Source of the DNA: Rebecca billardiae RCC1528
Taxonomy: Eukaryota; Haptophyta
Reading direction: 5' to 3'
DNA: 64,000 nucleotides
Assembly (NCBI GenBank): GCA_965240325.2
Contig: OZ251244.1
Coordinates: 682,001 to 746,000, forward strand
Positions 30,994-41,163 of the stretch are shown piece by piece. The first letter of the stretch is position 1, and each line of letters starts with the position of its first letter. The position numbers and the translations under genes were made by a program. Under the pieces are notes generated by a model. That model was not told where the DNA came from. It saw nothing but the letters and a program-made list of their open reading frames with translations, and searched no databases.

Positions 30994-33715
30994 CACCTTG
31001 AAAAAACGCCACCAGCGTTCGCGGCCACATTGAGAAGTTTTTCACGGCTCATTGATCGACGCTAAGCACGAATCCACCATTAAGGCAGGTCGGCCAAGGG
31101 AATCACGTCCATCGATTCGCGACCAATCAACAGACTCCATTCGATTTACTCATGATTCCGGAGAGGCTGGTAATGCGGGTAGATGAAATCGCGCCTTCTG
31201 GTTGGACAGCCGTCTACTATCGTTCCTTCGCGGCATCCAATCATCTGCAACTCTCAAACGAAGAACAGGGGCCCAGGTCTCTTTTCGCGAGCTCGGCGGA
31301 TCGAAAGCGGGCGCTCGCCCCTCCGAGCGAGCGAGGCTCGCCATCCACCTGCGCCGGCGGGCCTGTGTGCGAATCAAGCCTCGACGGGCGTCGGCCAACC
31401 CGTCGGCCACAGGATGCCCACTTTTGCCCGTTCATCGGCCAGTGGCCGACTACGACGAATAAATGAATAAATGAATACATATAGATATATATTCATTCAC
31501 CCCTTTTTCTTTTTCGGCAAAAGATTATTCACCACTCGGGCAGAACGTATGGTACCCCAAGGCCCAACGAGGTCGGCTTGACTCTCTGTCTGGGCATGAT
31601 CTCGTCGCAGAAGCTGCTTGCAGCCGACTACTGTGCTGCGGCAGCCACCGCTCGGCCGCTCGCCGCGAGGCTGCCGCAGTCGCCGCGTCGGCAGACGTGG
31701 TCTGCGTGAGACGATGCCGCAGCGCTGCTGGCAGTGCAAGCGCGAGCCGTGGCAGAAGTAGGGGTCGTGGGCGCGGGCGTGGGCGCGGTAGCGGGCGTGG
31801 GTGCGGCCGCTGACTCGCCCTCGGAGTCTCGCCGGGCTCGCCGCCTGCTGCACCTCGCGTCCTTCACTCGCCGGGCCGGCGCGCAGAATCGGCAAATACA
31901 TCGCAATAATATAGACATAGTCGCCTGTAACTGATATAGTATATCAGATTAACACACACAGGCACACACACACACCTGCCAAGCTCGGTCGAGACCGCCA
32001 CTGGGGCTCAACAAGTCCACCAGTTGGGTCGGCCGAGCCCCGGGGCCGCCCTCTCGAACTACGACCGTGCAGAGTCGGACAGTGCTGCAGCCCGCGCGGC
32101 GTGCTCACGCGGCCATCACGCGCCGGCGCCGTGGCCGTGCCGTCCGGCGCGGCCTACGAGTACGGCGGTCCGGCCGCCGGACGGCCATCGGCCAATACCC
32201 ATCGGCCAGAGATGGATGGTCGACCGCTAACCATCGGCCATGGCCGCCTAGCGGCCAATATCATCGGTCATGGCCGGCCATATAGGCCTTGATTCGCACA
32301 TAGCGGCGGGCGGCTGGTCCACGCATCGCGTGAGGTCGTGCAGCCGTTGCGTTGCCCTGCTGTGGGCGTGTGCTGCCTGGGCTGCGGCAGATCAGCACTA
32401 TGCTTCAGCCTGCCACGCAAGTGCTCCTCCTTGACACCGTCTCCGGGTCTGGAAGTCATGCGCGCCGGCCCCGAGCGCCCGATCCGCTGAGCCGCGTGTC
32501 GGCATGGCGCAAGCGTGCGCGCGCATGATGCGCGACACTGTGAGTCGGTGTCGCGGCTGCCATCGACGAATATAGCTCTTCATGGGCGCATATGGTGGTA
32601 ATCCGCCCGACGTCCGCCGACGCATTCACTTGCAGTGGAACGAAGGCTTGCGCGCTCTCACTCACTCCGAGCCCGCGGTCCGCGCGACTGTTCAGCTTTT
32701 GGCCTGTCTGCGCAGACGCGCGGGCGCGTACTGGCGAGAGCGCGTTAGGGCTGCTTAAGCTGCAGAACAGTACTACGCTTGTCTTCGCCGCACACCCGCT
32801 CCTCCTTGACGACGTCTCAGCGTCTCAAAGCCATGCGCGCCACCCGTTGCGGACAAAGCGGAAGCCGAGTCCAGTGAACTATCAGCGGCGACTGCGCACG
32901 CGCGTGATGAGCGACAGGGTGGACTGCAGGCGTGACCACTACAGGCGAATGCAGCCTTACTTGGCACACATTGAGCCGCCTGAATCGTATCCACCCGTAG
33001 ATTTGTCGCGCACCAAAGGCGTGCACGCTCTCAAGCCCGGCGCCGTCATTTGACTTCCGAGCAAGGTTCTGTGCGGATGGTCGTCAGCTCTCTGCAGAGA
33101 CGTGTGGGCCCAAGCTGGCGCGAAGGATCGCGCGGTAATCAGGGCGACGCTCGTTCACGTCCCACAGCGGATGCCCCCCCTATCTCTCTCACTGTGCACG
33201 CGCACTTCTCCCTATTGACGTGCTACCGCCGAATGACGGGCCCTGTCTGCCTTCCGCTCGCGGTTGCACACCGCCGCGTGCAACCCTTGGAGACCCGCAG
33301 GCGGTGGGAAGGGAGAACGCTCGCAGGGCGGCGTCACGCGTGATGCTGTTCTGCCGCAGCCCATGCAGCGCGCGCCCACTGCAGGGCAACGCGGCGGCGG
33401 ACGCGTTTCGTGCGGCCCAGTACAACGTGACGGTGGCGGCGGACGAGCGAAGGGCAAAAAGGCGAAAAGCGCCGCCGCCCCCGGCCGTCCTCCAACGAAG
33501 ACCCGCGCGGCTAGTGAAAGGGTCCACTCCCGAAATCCCTTTGCTGGAGCTTGCGCATCTGCGGCTTCGGCGCCTATCGTCCGAGATTCGCACGCTTCCC
33601 AGCTGATTATTGCCGCAGGTAAGTGCACCTTAGGCGATCAAAAAATGAGCCCTATGCAGTTCACGTGAGAACGAATGTAGAGGGCCACGGACGCTGGTGG
33701 CGTTTTTTCAAGGTG
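30994..33715. mobile_element. Non-autonomous element with 33-bp terminal inverted repeats
   Basis: 30994-31026 and 33683-33715 are inverse copies with 31 of 33 positions equal (core CTTGAAAAAACGCCACCAGC and complement). They bound 2.7 kb with no long conserved gene. Inside, related modules of roughly 200-400 bp recur: 32340-32660 and 32755-33020 in one orientation and 33250-33420 partly inverted (CTCCTCCTTGAC, CATGCGCGCC, CTGCCGCAGCC, GCAGGGCAACGC). Three short frames end alike (DFQTRRRCQGGALA, FETLRRRQGGAGV, LETRRRWEGRTLA). No target-site duplication is clear. The type of the original element is unknown. Confidence 0.6.
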
Positions 33716-33970
33716 AACCCGCCGAAATCTAATTAATATCTATATATGCGTTCAATTCGGATACCTTACTAGGCTCAGGCAGCAGCGTCTCGGATTCTGT
33801 CTGCCGTGTGCGTCTGCGGCGACTCACAGTCATCAGCCTGCTTCACCGCCGCGGCAGCGGGCCGGCCGGTCCGCGCACGGGCCCCGAGCGCCGAGTGATG
33901 ATCGGCGGCCCGTAATGGCGGGGATCATCGATGAGACCGCGGACTGGCGGAAACGTCAGAAGTGCGCAGA
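33716..33970. other. Short intergenic stretch
   Basis: AT-rich near 33730-33750. An alternative minus-strand frame (KLGALVVICALLTFPPVRG) could encode a membrane tail for the next gene, but no splice path to it was found. Confidence 0.35.
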
Positions 33971-34822
33971 TCACGACAAGAGCGCCGAGCTTGCGGCCCA
34001 CTGAAACGGTTGCGGCACCGCGTGCGCCAGCTGCGCCTTTTGCCAGGCCCAGACCCGCTCTGCGCCCGCGGCCGCGAGGTGCGCGCTGCCCGTGCCGCCA
34101 TGCGCCTCTGCGCCTGAGGACAGCGCGCTGCACTCGCGCGCGTTCAGCCAGTTGGTGGCGAAGTCGGCGGGGATGCCCAGCAGCTCGCAGCGCTCGACCG
34201 CCGCGATACGCTCGTCGATGCCAAGCACCGCCGCCGCCGCCGTCGCCGCCTGCGGTTGCACGCACGGCTGCACGCGGCCGCCCACCGGCTTGGGCGGGAG
34301 CGGCGTGAGCCAAACGGACGCGTCACGCGCCACGCCACGGCCTTGACTGGAGTGATCGCGGCTGGGGGTGGCGTGGGGCTCGCCGAGGGAGGCCGTGGCG
34401 TGAGGCGCGAGTGCCTCGGAGGATGCGCTTGTGCTCGCGCCGCTAGCCGCGTCGAGCGCCGCCGGCGGGAGCAGCACGGGCGGCGGAAGCGGCAGGGGTG
34501 TGGGCGCATGCGTTGGCGTAGCCAGGCTGGCGCCGGCTGCCGGCGGTGCGGGCAGTGGATACGGCTGCGAGCGTATTCTCGCGTATTGCGTCGATCGCGA
34601 CGGCGGCTGCGGGCACGCCCTCACGCTGCGCATCGGCCTGCGCTCGGGCGTGTGGCAGCCGTCATGGCGTGACGAGCGTGCTCGCTGGGCCAGCGGCTCA
34701 TCAGCCAGCGCCATCTCGGCGGCTGGGTGGGACGGGATCCGACGGACGATCTCGGGTGTCTGGCACTCGTTGTTGACGCCGTCTGCAGGTGCATCTCGGC
34801 CTTCGCCCGCTCCAGGGCGCAT
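33971..34822 (-). CDS. Hypothetical protein, Pro/Ala-rich (283 residues)
   Basis: Open from ATG 34822 (MRPGAGEGRDAP) to a stop at 33971. The middle is low-complexity Pro/Ser/Ala. A region near residues 210-240 (LGIDERIAAVERCELLGIPA then DFATNWLNARECSALS) looks like a genuine helical segment. No family recognised. A 5' exon is possible because CCTCAG lies just upstream of the ATG. Divergent from BolA, about 830 bp apart. Confidence 0.4.
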   Translation of the reverse strand: MRPGAGEGRDAPADGVNNECQTPEIVRRIPSHPAAEMALADEPLAQRARSSRHDGCHTPERRPMRSVRACPQPPSRSTQYARIRSQPYPLPAPPAAGASLATPTHAPTPLPLPPPVLLPPAALDAASGASTSASSEALAPHATASLGEPHATPSRDHSSQGRGVARDASVWLTPLPPKPVGGRVQPCVQPQAATAAAAVLGIDERIAAVERCELLGIPADFATNWLNARECSALSSGAEAHGGTGSAHLAAAGAERVWAWQKAQLAHAVPQPFQWAASSALLS

Positions 34823-35656
34823 GGCCGCGTCGGTCACCTGAGGGCTTCTCACGCCCTTACCTGCCGACGACAGCGACGGCGGTGAAGGGTCGTAGGATGC
34901 TGGAGTTGGCGGGCTTCTCGTGCTGCGGTGGGCGGGTGGGCGTCACGAGGGCCTCTCAGCAGAGATCGGGGCATGTGCAGGTCTGTCGCCGGGCCGGTGT
35001 GTGGGATGTTGATCTCGATCGACGTACAGCTCACTTTCGTACTACTTTACTGTACCGTACGTAGAGTCGAGAGAGAGATGAGAGAGAGAGAAGAGAGATA
35101 CAGACCAAGCGCTCGGCAAAGCGGTGAGGTCACATTGGCGGGCCTCGGCCTTTTGCTACGAACCGTCACCCCAAGCCCCGCGGCTGCCTTTTTCAATAGG
35201 AGCCAAATTCGTATCAAAGTTCTCATGGAAGAACCACTTACATCCCAGCAGGCTTGCCATATGTTGATGAGTTCATTTCAGTTTCGTCGCGTCCATCTGT
35301 GACTCACCTGCATGCCATCGGCGAAGTCAACAAGCATGCACTCTTGAACAGCGCCAATCCCATTTGGTTTCGGCACGCAAGCCTGACGAATCAAGCTATT
35401 ACGTGGGTTTGTTGATGAAACTTCGACCTGGGTGCTCACGACCCAAAGCGAGTGAACGAACATTTTTACGACCGCAGCAGTGCTTCCTTTCCCCGTCCGG
35501 CGGTCGGACCGGCGCAAAAGCAGAATGCCAGCAAGCCGATTATGAAAAAAGACGGCGGAATTTCCGCGAGGCATTTTCGATTGTTGGATTTGGCAGCACA
35601 CGCCAAAACAAAATGATCACGCGCGAAGTGCTTCCGTGTGGTCCGGCGCGTCGAGA
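34823..35656. other. Intergenic between a divergent pair, no gene recognised
   Basis: Has a (GAGA)-rich patch near 35070-35098. No open frame resembles a known protein. Confidence 0.4.
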
Positions 35657-36070
35657 ATGCACGCGATGGCACTCTCCGCGCTGATGGCGGCGCTGCCGCG
35701 CGCGACGATGCGAGGCGGTGTCATGGCGCCGTGGGCCCGCCACGCGGGTCCGGCCGGGATCCCAGCATCTCGGCTGCTCGCGCCGGCCGCTCGCATGAGC
35801 AGCACGCCCGAGGGCTCCATCCCGCGCCTGTGCGAGGACAAGATCAAGGCGGGGCTTGATGCGGAGAAGGTGATTGTTGAGGCGGCGTATGACGACCCGA
35901 ACGGCTCGCACATCGCGATCTACTGCGTGTCGTCGGCGTTTGAGGGCAAGCGCGCGATGCAGCGGCAGCAGCTCGTCTTCAAGCAGATCTGGGACGAGAT
36001 GCAGGGGCCTGTCCATGCGGTCGACAGGATGGTCCTCAAGACGCCAGCTGAGGCGGCCGAGGATAACTGA
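35657..36070 (+). CDS. BolA-like protein, organelle-targeted
   Basis: 137 residues in one exon from ATG 35657 (MHAMALSALMAALPRATMRG). The N-terminal ~50 residues are basic/hydroxylated and look like an organelle-targeting peptide. The BolA domain follows: IPRLCEDKIKAGLDAEKVIV, NGSHIAIYCVSSAFEGKRAM, QRQQLVFKQIWDEMQGPVHA. The conserved His in GPVHA is present. BolA proteins pair with monothiol glutaredoxins in Fe-S cluster traffic. Mitochondrion versus plastid cannot be decided here. Confidence 0.88.
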   Translation: MHAMALSALMAALPRATMRGGVMAPWARHAGPAGIPASRLLAPAARMSSTPEGSIPRLCEDKIKAGLDAEKVIVEAAYDDPNGSHIAIYCVSSAFEGKRAMQRQQLVFKQIWDEMQGPVHAVDRMVLKTPAEAAEDN

Positions 36071-36481
36071 GAACTGTTACGACTATCCTCGGCCGCCGCC
36101 GACAAGGACAATGGTGGATGCCCGCCGACAGCACGAGACGTGTTGGACACAAGGCTCAGATGGCGATAAGGCTCTTGGGTGAGATCGAGTGGCCGTCCGT
36201 GCCGGGCAGCCGGGGCCGGCACTCGGCGCCCAGCGACGCACCGTCGGGCGCCGACCCTGGGGGTGCCACCGTGCCACGGGGCCATCGGGCGTCGGCGCGA
36301 AGCCAGTAAGAGTGACAAGCAGAATTGAAGTGGAAACGTAATTTGTGTTTGTAGCGCAGGCGTGTGTGTGATGTGTGTGTGTCATCCGCGGGACCCCGGC
36401 GGACGGCGGCGATCGGAGACCGCCGCCGATCCGGCATCCGCGCCCGCGCGCCGCCCGCGGGCTCACTCCGCGCCGCCACTA
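36071..36481. other. 3' flank of BolA, no gene
   Basis: GC-rich sequence with a short GTGTGTGATGTGTGTGTG patch near 36362. Frames present are not protein-like. Confidence 0.4.
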
Positions 36482-36529
36482 CTGTCGCCTGCCTGAGCTG
36501 TGTGCGTCTCTTATTCTTAGTAAACTGTA
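36482..36529 (+). repeat. Dispersed repeat A, copy 2
   Basis: Same core as 9241-9285, extended by TAGTAAACTGTA at 36518-36529. A partial inverted piece of repeat C (GGTTGACCCCTGCCAGT) lies close by at about 36570-36587. Confidence 0.8.
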
Positions 36530-36850
36530 AGTAGTGACTACTTTATTTGAGTACTTACGGCTCCGGATTCGGTTGACCCCTGCCAGTGGCGGGCATTCTG
36601 AGAACCGAGTCGAAGTCACTCGAGCGGACCATATAGCCGGGTCCCTCCCGACCCCCGATTGATGACTTCAAAGCGACATTGAGCATACACCCACCTCCCA
36701 ATATGTTTCAGGCTCAATTTTCATAAGTAACACATACAGAAATCTGACCGAAATCCGAAAATGGGTAAATGCATATTGGCGCGGGTATTTCTGACGGAAC
36801 TTGTATTCCATTTCATGCATCACGCACGCCATGACCATGTATGTCACGCC

Positions 36851-37688
36851 TCACGGCAGCTCACCCGGCCCCGCACTCTTGTGCCGCGCTCTTCTCTCAG
36901 CTGGTACACCGCCGGACGCGGCCGCTCCGCCGCCGCTGCCGCGTGCCTCCGCCTCGTGCCGCGTGCTGGGGCGCCGCTGAAAGTCGGGCGTGATCGGTTG
37001 CACGGGCGTGAGCACGACAACGCCGCGGACGATCGTGTCGCTCTCGATCTCGCCGGTGCCCAGCTCGCGCGAGCGCCGGTCAAGATCCATGCGCGCGTAT
37101 CGCTTGAAATCAGACTCGCCCCCCCATCGTCCACCACTGCCCGTCCGCCTCCTTCTGCCGCTTGCTGCTTGTCTCGGGCTCTGAGTCGCCCTCGTCGCGA
37201 CTTGCAGTGTCGAGCGCGTAAGGATCACAAAGTACTCGTCCAGACAGAGAGGCCTGAGCTTATCGACGACGAGATGGAAAAGCATCCGCTCCATCGTGTT
37301 GTGCGTCCTCGACATGTTCACCTTGATCTGATTGCAGAGGTCCGGAGACGGCGCAACGTGCAGAGAGGCTTGCACCGACCGTGGAGTGCACTGACGAGGT
37401 CGTGCCAGACACCGTGTGCACGATCTCCAGGTCACGCGCGACCGCAAAGAGGTGCTCGGCATCGCGGTCGCCAAGATTACCTCCCAGCTGTTCGTACGAG
37501 ACGTCGGTGTCGAACACGATGCGCACACCCACGCGACCCGCGCCCGCACCACCATAGTGGGCAAAAGGCCCAAAGTACCCGGACTCCCAGTAGAAATGGT
37601 GAAAATCGGGCTCTGGCGCCGTGTAAAAACAAGCGATCGCGGCAAACGGTGCGGATTCGCGCTCAGCTCGCCAACCCGAGTCCAGCAA
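36851..37688 (-). pseudogene. Gene relic of unknown family, frame-broken
   Basis: Minus-strand segments look coding in two frames: FHHFYWESGYFGPFAHYGGA then RVGVRIVFDTDVSYEQLGGN (37600-37390), and after about 37380 another frame with NQIKVNMSRTHNTMERMLFH, VVDKLRPLCLDEYFVIL and FKRYARMDLDRRSRELG. The switch needs a 1-bp shift with no intron. Upstream, repeat C (37729-37779) and a TA tract interrupt the frame, so the 5' end is probably lost. No family recognised. Confidence 0.4.
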
Positions 37689-37728
37689 GCCTTCGACCGC
37701 CTCCGTGCGACCTCGCGAAGGTCGTTTT

Positions 37729-37779
37729 CATTTTCGGTACGCCCGGTTTCTATGACCGGACTGGCAGGGGTCAACCGAA
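37729..37779 (+). repeat. Dispersed repeat C, copy 1
   Basis: Contains TCGGTACGCCCGGTTTCTAT and ACCGGACTGGCAGGGGTCAA. It is nearly identical to 48783-48833. A diverged form is near 50463-50512 and a partial inverse near 36570. Confidence 0.85.
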
Positions 37780-37837
37780 GCCGGAGCCTTACTCAGTTAC
37801 CGTCATACTCATCGGTCATCCGCGGGCGAGTAGTTTA

Positions 37838-37841
<4 letters not shown>

Positions 37842-37877
<36 letters not shown>
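37842..37877. repeat. (TA)n microsatellite
   Basis: About 18 TA units directly followed by ACGACTATT. Confidence 0.9.
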
Positions 37878-37878
<1 letters not shown>

Positions 37879-38014
37879 CGACTATTATTGTCAGTGCCGG
37901 CTCCGGTCACTGTCCGGGACGTCCAGCAGGGGTGCATTCAGACTCTCTGGGGGGGTCTGGGGGGGGGCTCCCCCCAGCCGATCGAAGGACCAAATATACG
38001 CCTCAATAACTCAG

Positions 38015-38700
38015 TTATTCAATAAGGCCCCGCCAACTCGCCAGAATTCGCATAGCAGACCGTGTTCGCTGGTGTTGGCTGAGGGCTGCGTCGTGCGGCG
38101 TCGGCTCTGCGCCGGGCGGCCATGACGCATTGCACACAGCCCCGATATCGGCGCCTCCCTCGCGAGTCAAGACGTAGCGTAGTGCAGGATCGAGCAACGC
38201 ATTCGGACCGCTGCGGCGCGCAGGCCACGCCGCACCTCAGCACTCGCGAACAAGCTCTGAGCCAGCCAGCTGTGGCAGTCCTCTGAGGAGCTGCAGCCAA
38301 GCACGAGCTCGTGCACCACGAGCTGACGGCGCGGCCCGGGGCGCGAGCAGCTAGAAGCCGACAAGCTCATGCGCACGCCCGCACCGCCGCGAGGTGTGGC
38401 CGCCGGCGCGAGCAGCTCGACGCGGACAGCGCGCAGCTTGCTCGAGTCGACGAGCAGCTTCTCGCCCATCGATGACTCTCAGTGCACGAAGGTGCACCCG
38501 AGGCGCGAGCGCGACAGGGTGCCGCGGCCAACCAGCGGATGCGCCCGGATCAAGGCCTCCAAGACGTCTCGTCTCCTCGCCCGCTCGGCGGCGCTCCATC
38601 GTGCGAGAGACCGGTCCGGGAGCCCCCAAAAAAGTTCAGCACGATGGAGTCCTCCGTGTTCGACTGTGACGACGCGTTCAAACACGTCGAGGCGTGAGAA
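38015..38700 (-). pseudogene. Gene relic J, copy 1
   Basis: Inverse copy of 49180-49825. Pieces read in the same order in both copies: RVVTVEHGGLHRAELF, ALIRAHPLVGRGTLSRSR, CTFVH, EKLLVDSSKLRAVRVEL, GPRRQLVVHELVLGCSSSED, LDPALRYVLTREGGADIG. The frame is broken several times. An ancestral protein is likely but I recognise no family. Confidence 0.5.
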
Positions 38701-38792
38701 GACGTCGATTACTTCGATGAGGACTACGTTACTTCGTCCGCCGCCCCGGAGATCTTTCGATTGGTACCCTCATCGCTCCCTGGCTCCCAGGG

Positions 38793-38852
38793 GTTCGTCT
38801 AAATGCACCCCCCCCCCCCATAGGGTCAGTGGACGTCCCTGACTGTGGCTGG
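38793..38852 (-). repeat. Dispersed repeat H, copy 1 (with C10 run)
   Basis: Inverse of 48240-48330: CACAGTCAGGGAC, GTGACCCTATGGGG and GTGCATT are shared on the minus strand. The homopolymer is 10 bp here and 26 bp in the other copy. Confidence 0.7.
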
Positions 38853-39202
38853 AGCCTGCCGCCGCGGCCATCGGCACAGAGATCGCGGAGGCTGTCGGCT
38901 GCTTCCACATGTGATTCCCGGCAGCGCGGCCAGCGGGCGCGGCACTCCCCGACTCCGCCACTGTCCGGCCGGGTCACGCGGTTGCGCGGAGTCCGAGGAA
39001 GCTACGGCGCCGCGCGACTCGGTGCCGCTGGCGCGGCACCGTGACTCACTGGCAGTGACTGACGAGTGACGGGTAGCCAGGCCATGCAACGGTGTCCGCC
39101 AGTGAGTAGTGACTCAAGTGACCGCAGTCGGTGCCGGGCCCGCCGGGGGCGGCCCGCCGGGCGGCGCCGGTGACACCCGGCGGCACGCGGTTCTCGAGCT
39201 CG
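38853..39202. other. 3' flank of S28 peptidase gene, nothing recognised
   Basis: GC-rich with GTGACTCACTGGCAGTGACTG-type words. No gene or longer repeat seen. Confidence 0.4.
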
Positions 39203-40942
39203 TCAGATAGTCGAGGCGTGCGACGCTCGCCACGCACGCAGCACATCATCGACGAATCCGTCGGCGGCGCGTGCGCACGGCGCCAGGACAGCCGGCGGCA
39301 CACCTGCGCCGCAATGGCCGCACCCGCCGCACGTGCTCGTGCAGGAGCGCAGCATGCCGCGCTCAGCCGCGTCATCGGGCAGCGTGGCGCCGACGGCGCG
39401 CCACGGGTCATCGGAGAAGTGCCAGAAGAAGGCGGCGCTCGCGTCGGGGTATGCGCCGGACGTGGGGCTCGCCCCGCCGAAGCGCTCGTTGAAGCGGTGG
39501 TTGGCGCTCGCGAGCTGCGCTGCGGTGCCGGCTCCGAACATGTACTCACACTGGCGCCGGAGGGCGGCGCGCGTGAGCCGGCGGGAGCGGAGCGGCCCGC
39601 ACGCGCGGTCGCGCCCGTCGGATCGGCCTGGCGTCGGAGCAGAGAGGCCCCCTTCGTCCGCGCACCCGCCCTCCGCTGTGCTCTGCAGATAGCCCAGCTC
39701 GGCGCATTTTTGGAACCGCCACGAGCGCGCGTTCAGGGCTCGCTCCGACACACGGCCGCTCGGCTCAAGGCGCAGCATGCGCGCCGAGCCATGCGGCTGC
39801 GCCGTCGAGGCGGCGGGCGGCGCCTGTGCGCGCGGCGCGCGCACGCACTCCGAGTCGTAGAAGCATCCGGCAGCGAAACTCCCGCCGTAGCGTTCGGCCA
39901 GCAACGCGGCGAGGGCGCTCAGCCGCGCCTCGTCGGTTGCCGCGTCAGGCAGGGCGCACAGGCGATCGCACAGCCACCGCTTGCTGCCGTACTGCACCGC
40001 CATGGCCGGGCCGTCGGCGAGCGCGTACGCGAGGTCGGCGTCGCGGATGTCCGCAGGCACGGTCGCCCGTTCCGCTGAGACGAAGCCGGTCGGGCGGCCA
40101 TTGCCCGCGCGCGCGCCGCCCGCACGGCCGGTTGCGTCGGTCGTCACGTTGAAGAGGCGGCGGAGCGCGGAGCCTTCGCCCGCGTCGAGGGCGCGGTCGA
40201 GCGCGTCCATCGTGGCGCGCAGCGCGTTGGCGCAGCGGGGCACCTCCACCGACGCGGGCTTGTCCGCGCGGAGCAGCGCGCCGCGCACCGCCCCGTCGAA
40301 CGCCGGGAAGTCTGCACGCGCGTCCACCACCCCAGAGCTGCTCACGCAAGCATCCACGTGTCCTGGGTACGCGGCGCGGAGCCACGCGCAGAGCGCGCCG
40401 GCATACGAGCCGCCAAAGGCGACGACGGGCCGGCGCGCCAGGCCCGGCGGCGGCCCGAGCGCGCTCTGCACCGCATCGAGCACGGCGGCCGCGTCGGCGA
40501 GCGCGCTCTCCACCGTTAGGCCGACGCGATACGCGTGCCGCGCGCCGTCCACAGCAGCGGCGCCGGCGGCGGTGCACGGCGGCGGGGCGCTCTGGCCGTA
40601 GAAGCGGTGCTCCGTCGCCACGCACACTGCACCGTGCTTCTCGCCCATCTCGCCGCAGCTCGCGTACTCTGTCGTGCCCTCGCCGCCCAGCTTGAGGAAC
40701 ACGGGAGCATCGCGCGCGCGCGCGTGCGTGCGGTCAACGTGGAAGCGGATGGCGAAGGGCGGGTGCGCCGTGGGCGCGTGCCAGTCGAGCGGCACGTCGA
40801 GCCAGTTGGTCGTGCTGTTGGACGAGCGGGCGCACGCTGCGCGCTGCAGCGACGGCGGTGCCAGCAGGCAGCCAAGGCTAAGGGCGAGCTCGGCCGCCGC
40901 CATGCCGGTCGTCTCGTCGAAACACCAGTAATGTACCCCCAT
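39203..40942 (-). CDS. Secreted serine peptidase, family S28 (prolyl carboxypeptidase / DPP7-like)
   Basis: 579 residues in one exon. It likely cleaves after proline in the secretory/lysosomal pathway or outside the cell. ATG 40942 gives MGVHYWCFDETTG. A second ATG at 40903 gives MAAAELALSLGCLLAPPSL, a clean signal peptide, and may be the true start. Motifs in order: FLKLGGEGTTE; ATEHRFYGQS (about 109-118); FGGSYAGALCAWLRAAYPGH with nucleophile Ser179; FSDDPWRAVG (Asp about 512); a Cys-rich CGGCGHCG holding the candidate catalytic His about 543. In most S28 enzymes the His lies in a GAHHxDL-like context, so the Cys-rich version is unusual. Several N-glycosylation sites are present. Divergent from the gene at 41164. 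Confidence 0.85.
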   Translation of the reverse strand: MGVHYWCFDETTGMAAAELALSLGCLLAPPSLQRAACARSSNSTTNWLDVPLDWHAPTAHPPFAIRFHVDRTHARARDAPVFLKLGGEGTTEYASCGEMGEKHGAVCVATEHRFYGQSAPPPCTAAGAAAVDGARHAYRVGLTVESALADAAAVLDAVQSALGPPPGLARRPVVAFGGSYAGALCAWLRAAYPGHVDACVSSSGVVDARADFPAFDGAVRGALLRADKPASVEVPRCANALRATMDALDRALDAGEGSALRRLFNVTTDATGRAGGARAGNGRPTGFVSAERATVPADIRDADLAYALADGPAMAVQYGSKRWLCDRLCALPDAATDEARLSALAALLAERYGGSFAAGCFYDSECVRAPRAQAPPAASTAQPHGSARMLRLEPSGRVSERALNARSWRFQKCAELGYLQSTAEGGCADEGGLSAPTPGRSDGRDRACGPLRSRRLTRAALRRQCEYMFGAGTAAQLASANHRFNERFGGASPTSGAYPDASAAFFWHFSDDPWRAVGATLPDDAAERGMLRSCTSTCGGCGHCGAGVPPAVLAPCARAADGFVDDVLRAWRASHASTI

Positions 40943-41163
40943 TGTATCAATCTGTACGCTTACTTAACTTAACCCACTTGAAACCGCTCATGAAGTGGCG
41001 GGTGCTGCGGTGGGCTCTCCGCAGCGCCGCCGCTCGGCCCACGCCGAGCTGAGAGCGGCGGACAGCCGGGCACGTCTTGCCGAGTGCCCGAGTCCCACTG
41101 GTCAACGAAAGCCGCCGCCGGCTGTCGTTCGTGAGCCTCGCGGCCGGCATCCAGCCAGCCAAG
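40943..41163. promoter_or_regulatory. Divergent intergenic region, S28 peptidase / hypothetical
   Basis: 221 bp between the two ATGs. CTTACTTAACTTAACCCAC near 40959 stands out as AT-richer than its surroundings. Confidence 0.4.

Noticed and set aside
32398-33343. Short frames ending in FETRRR-like peptides as real genes
   Set aside because: Too short and diverged, on both strands, with no start context. Treated as repeat modules of the TIR element.
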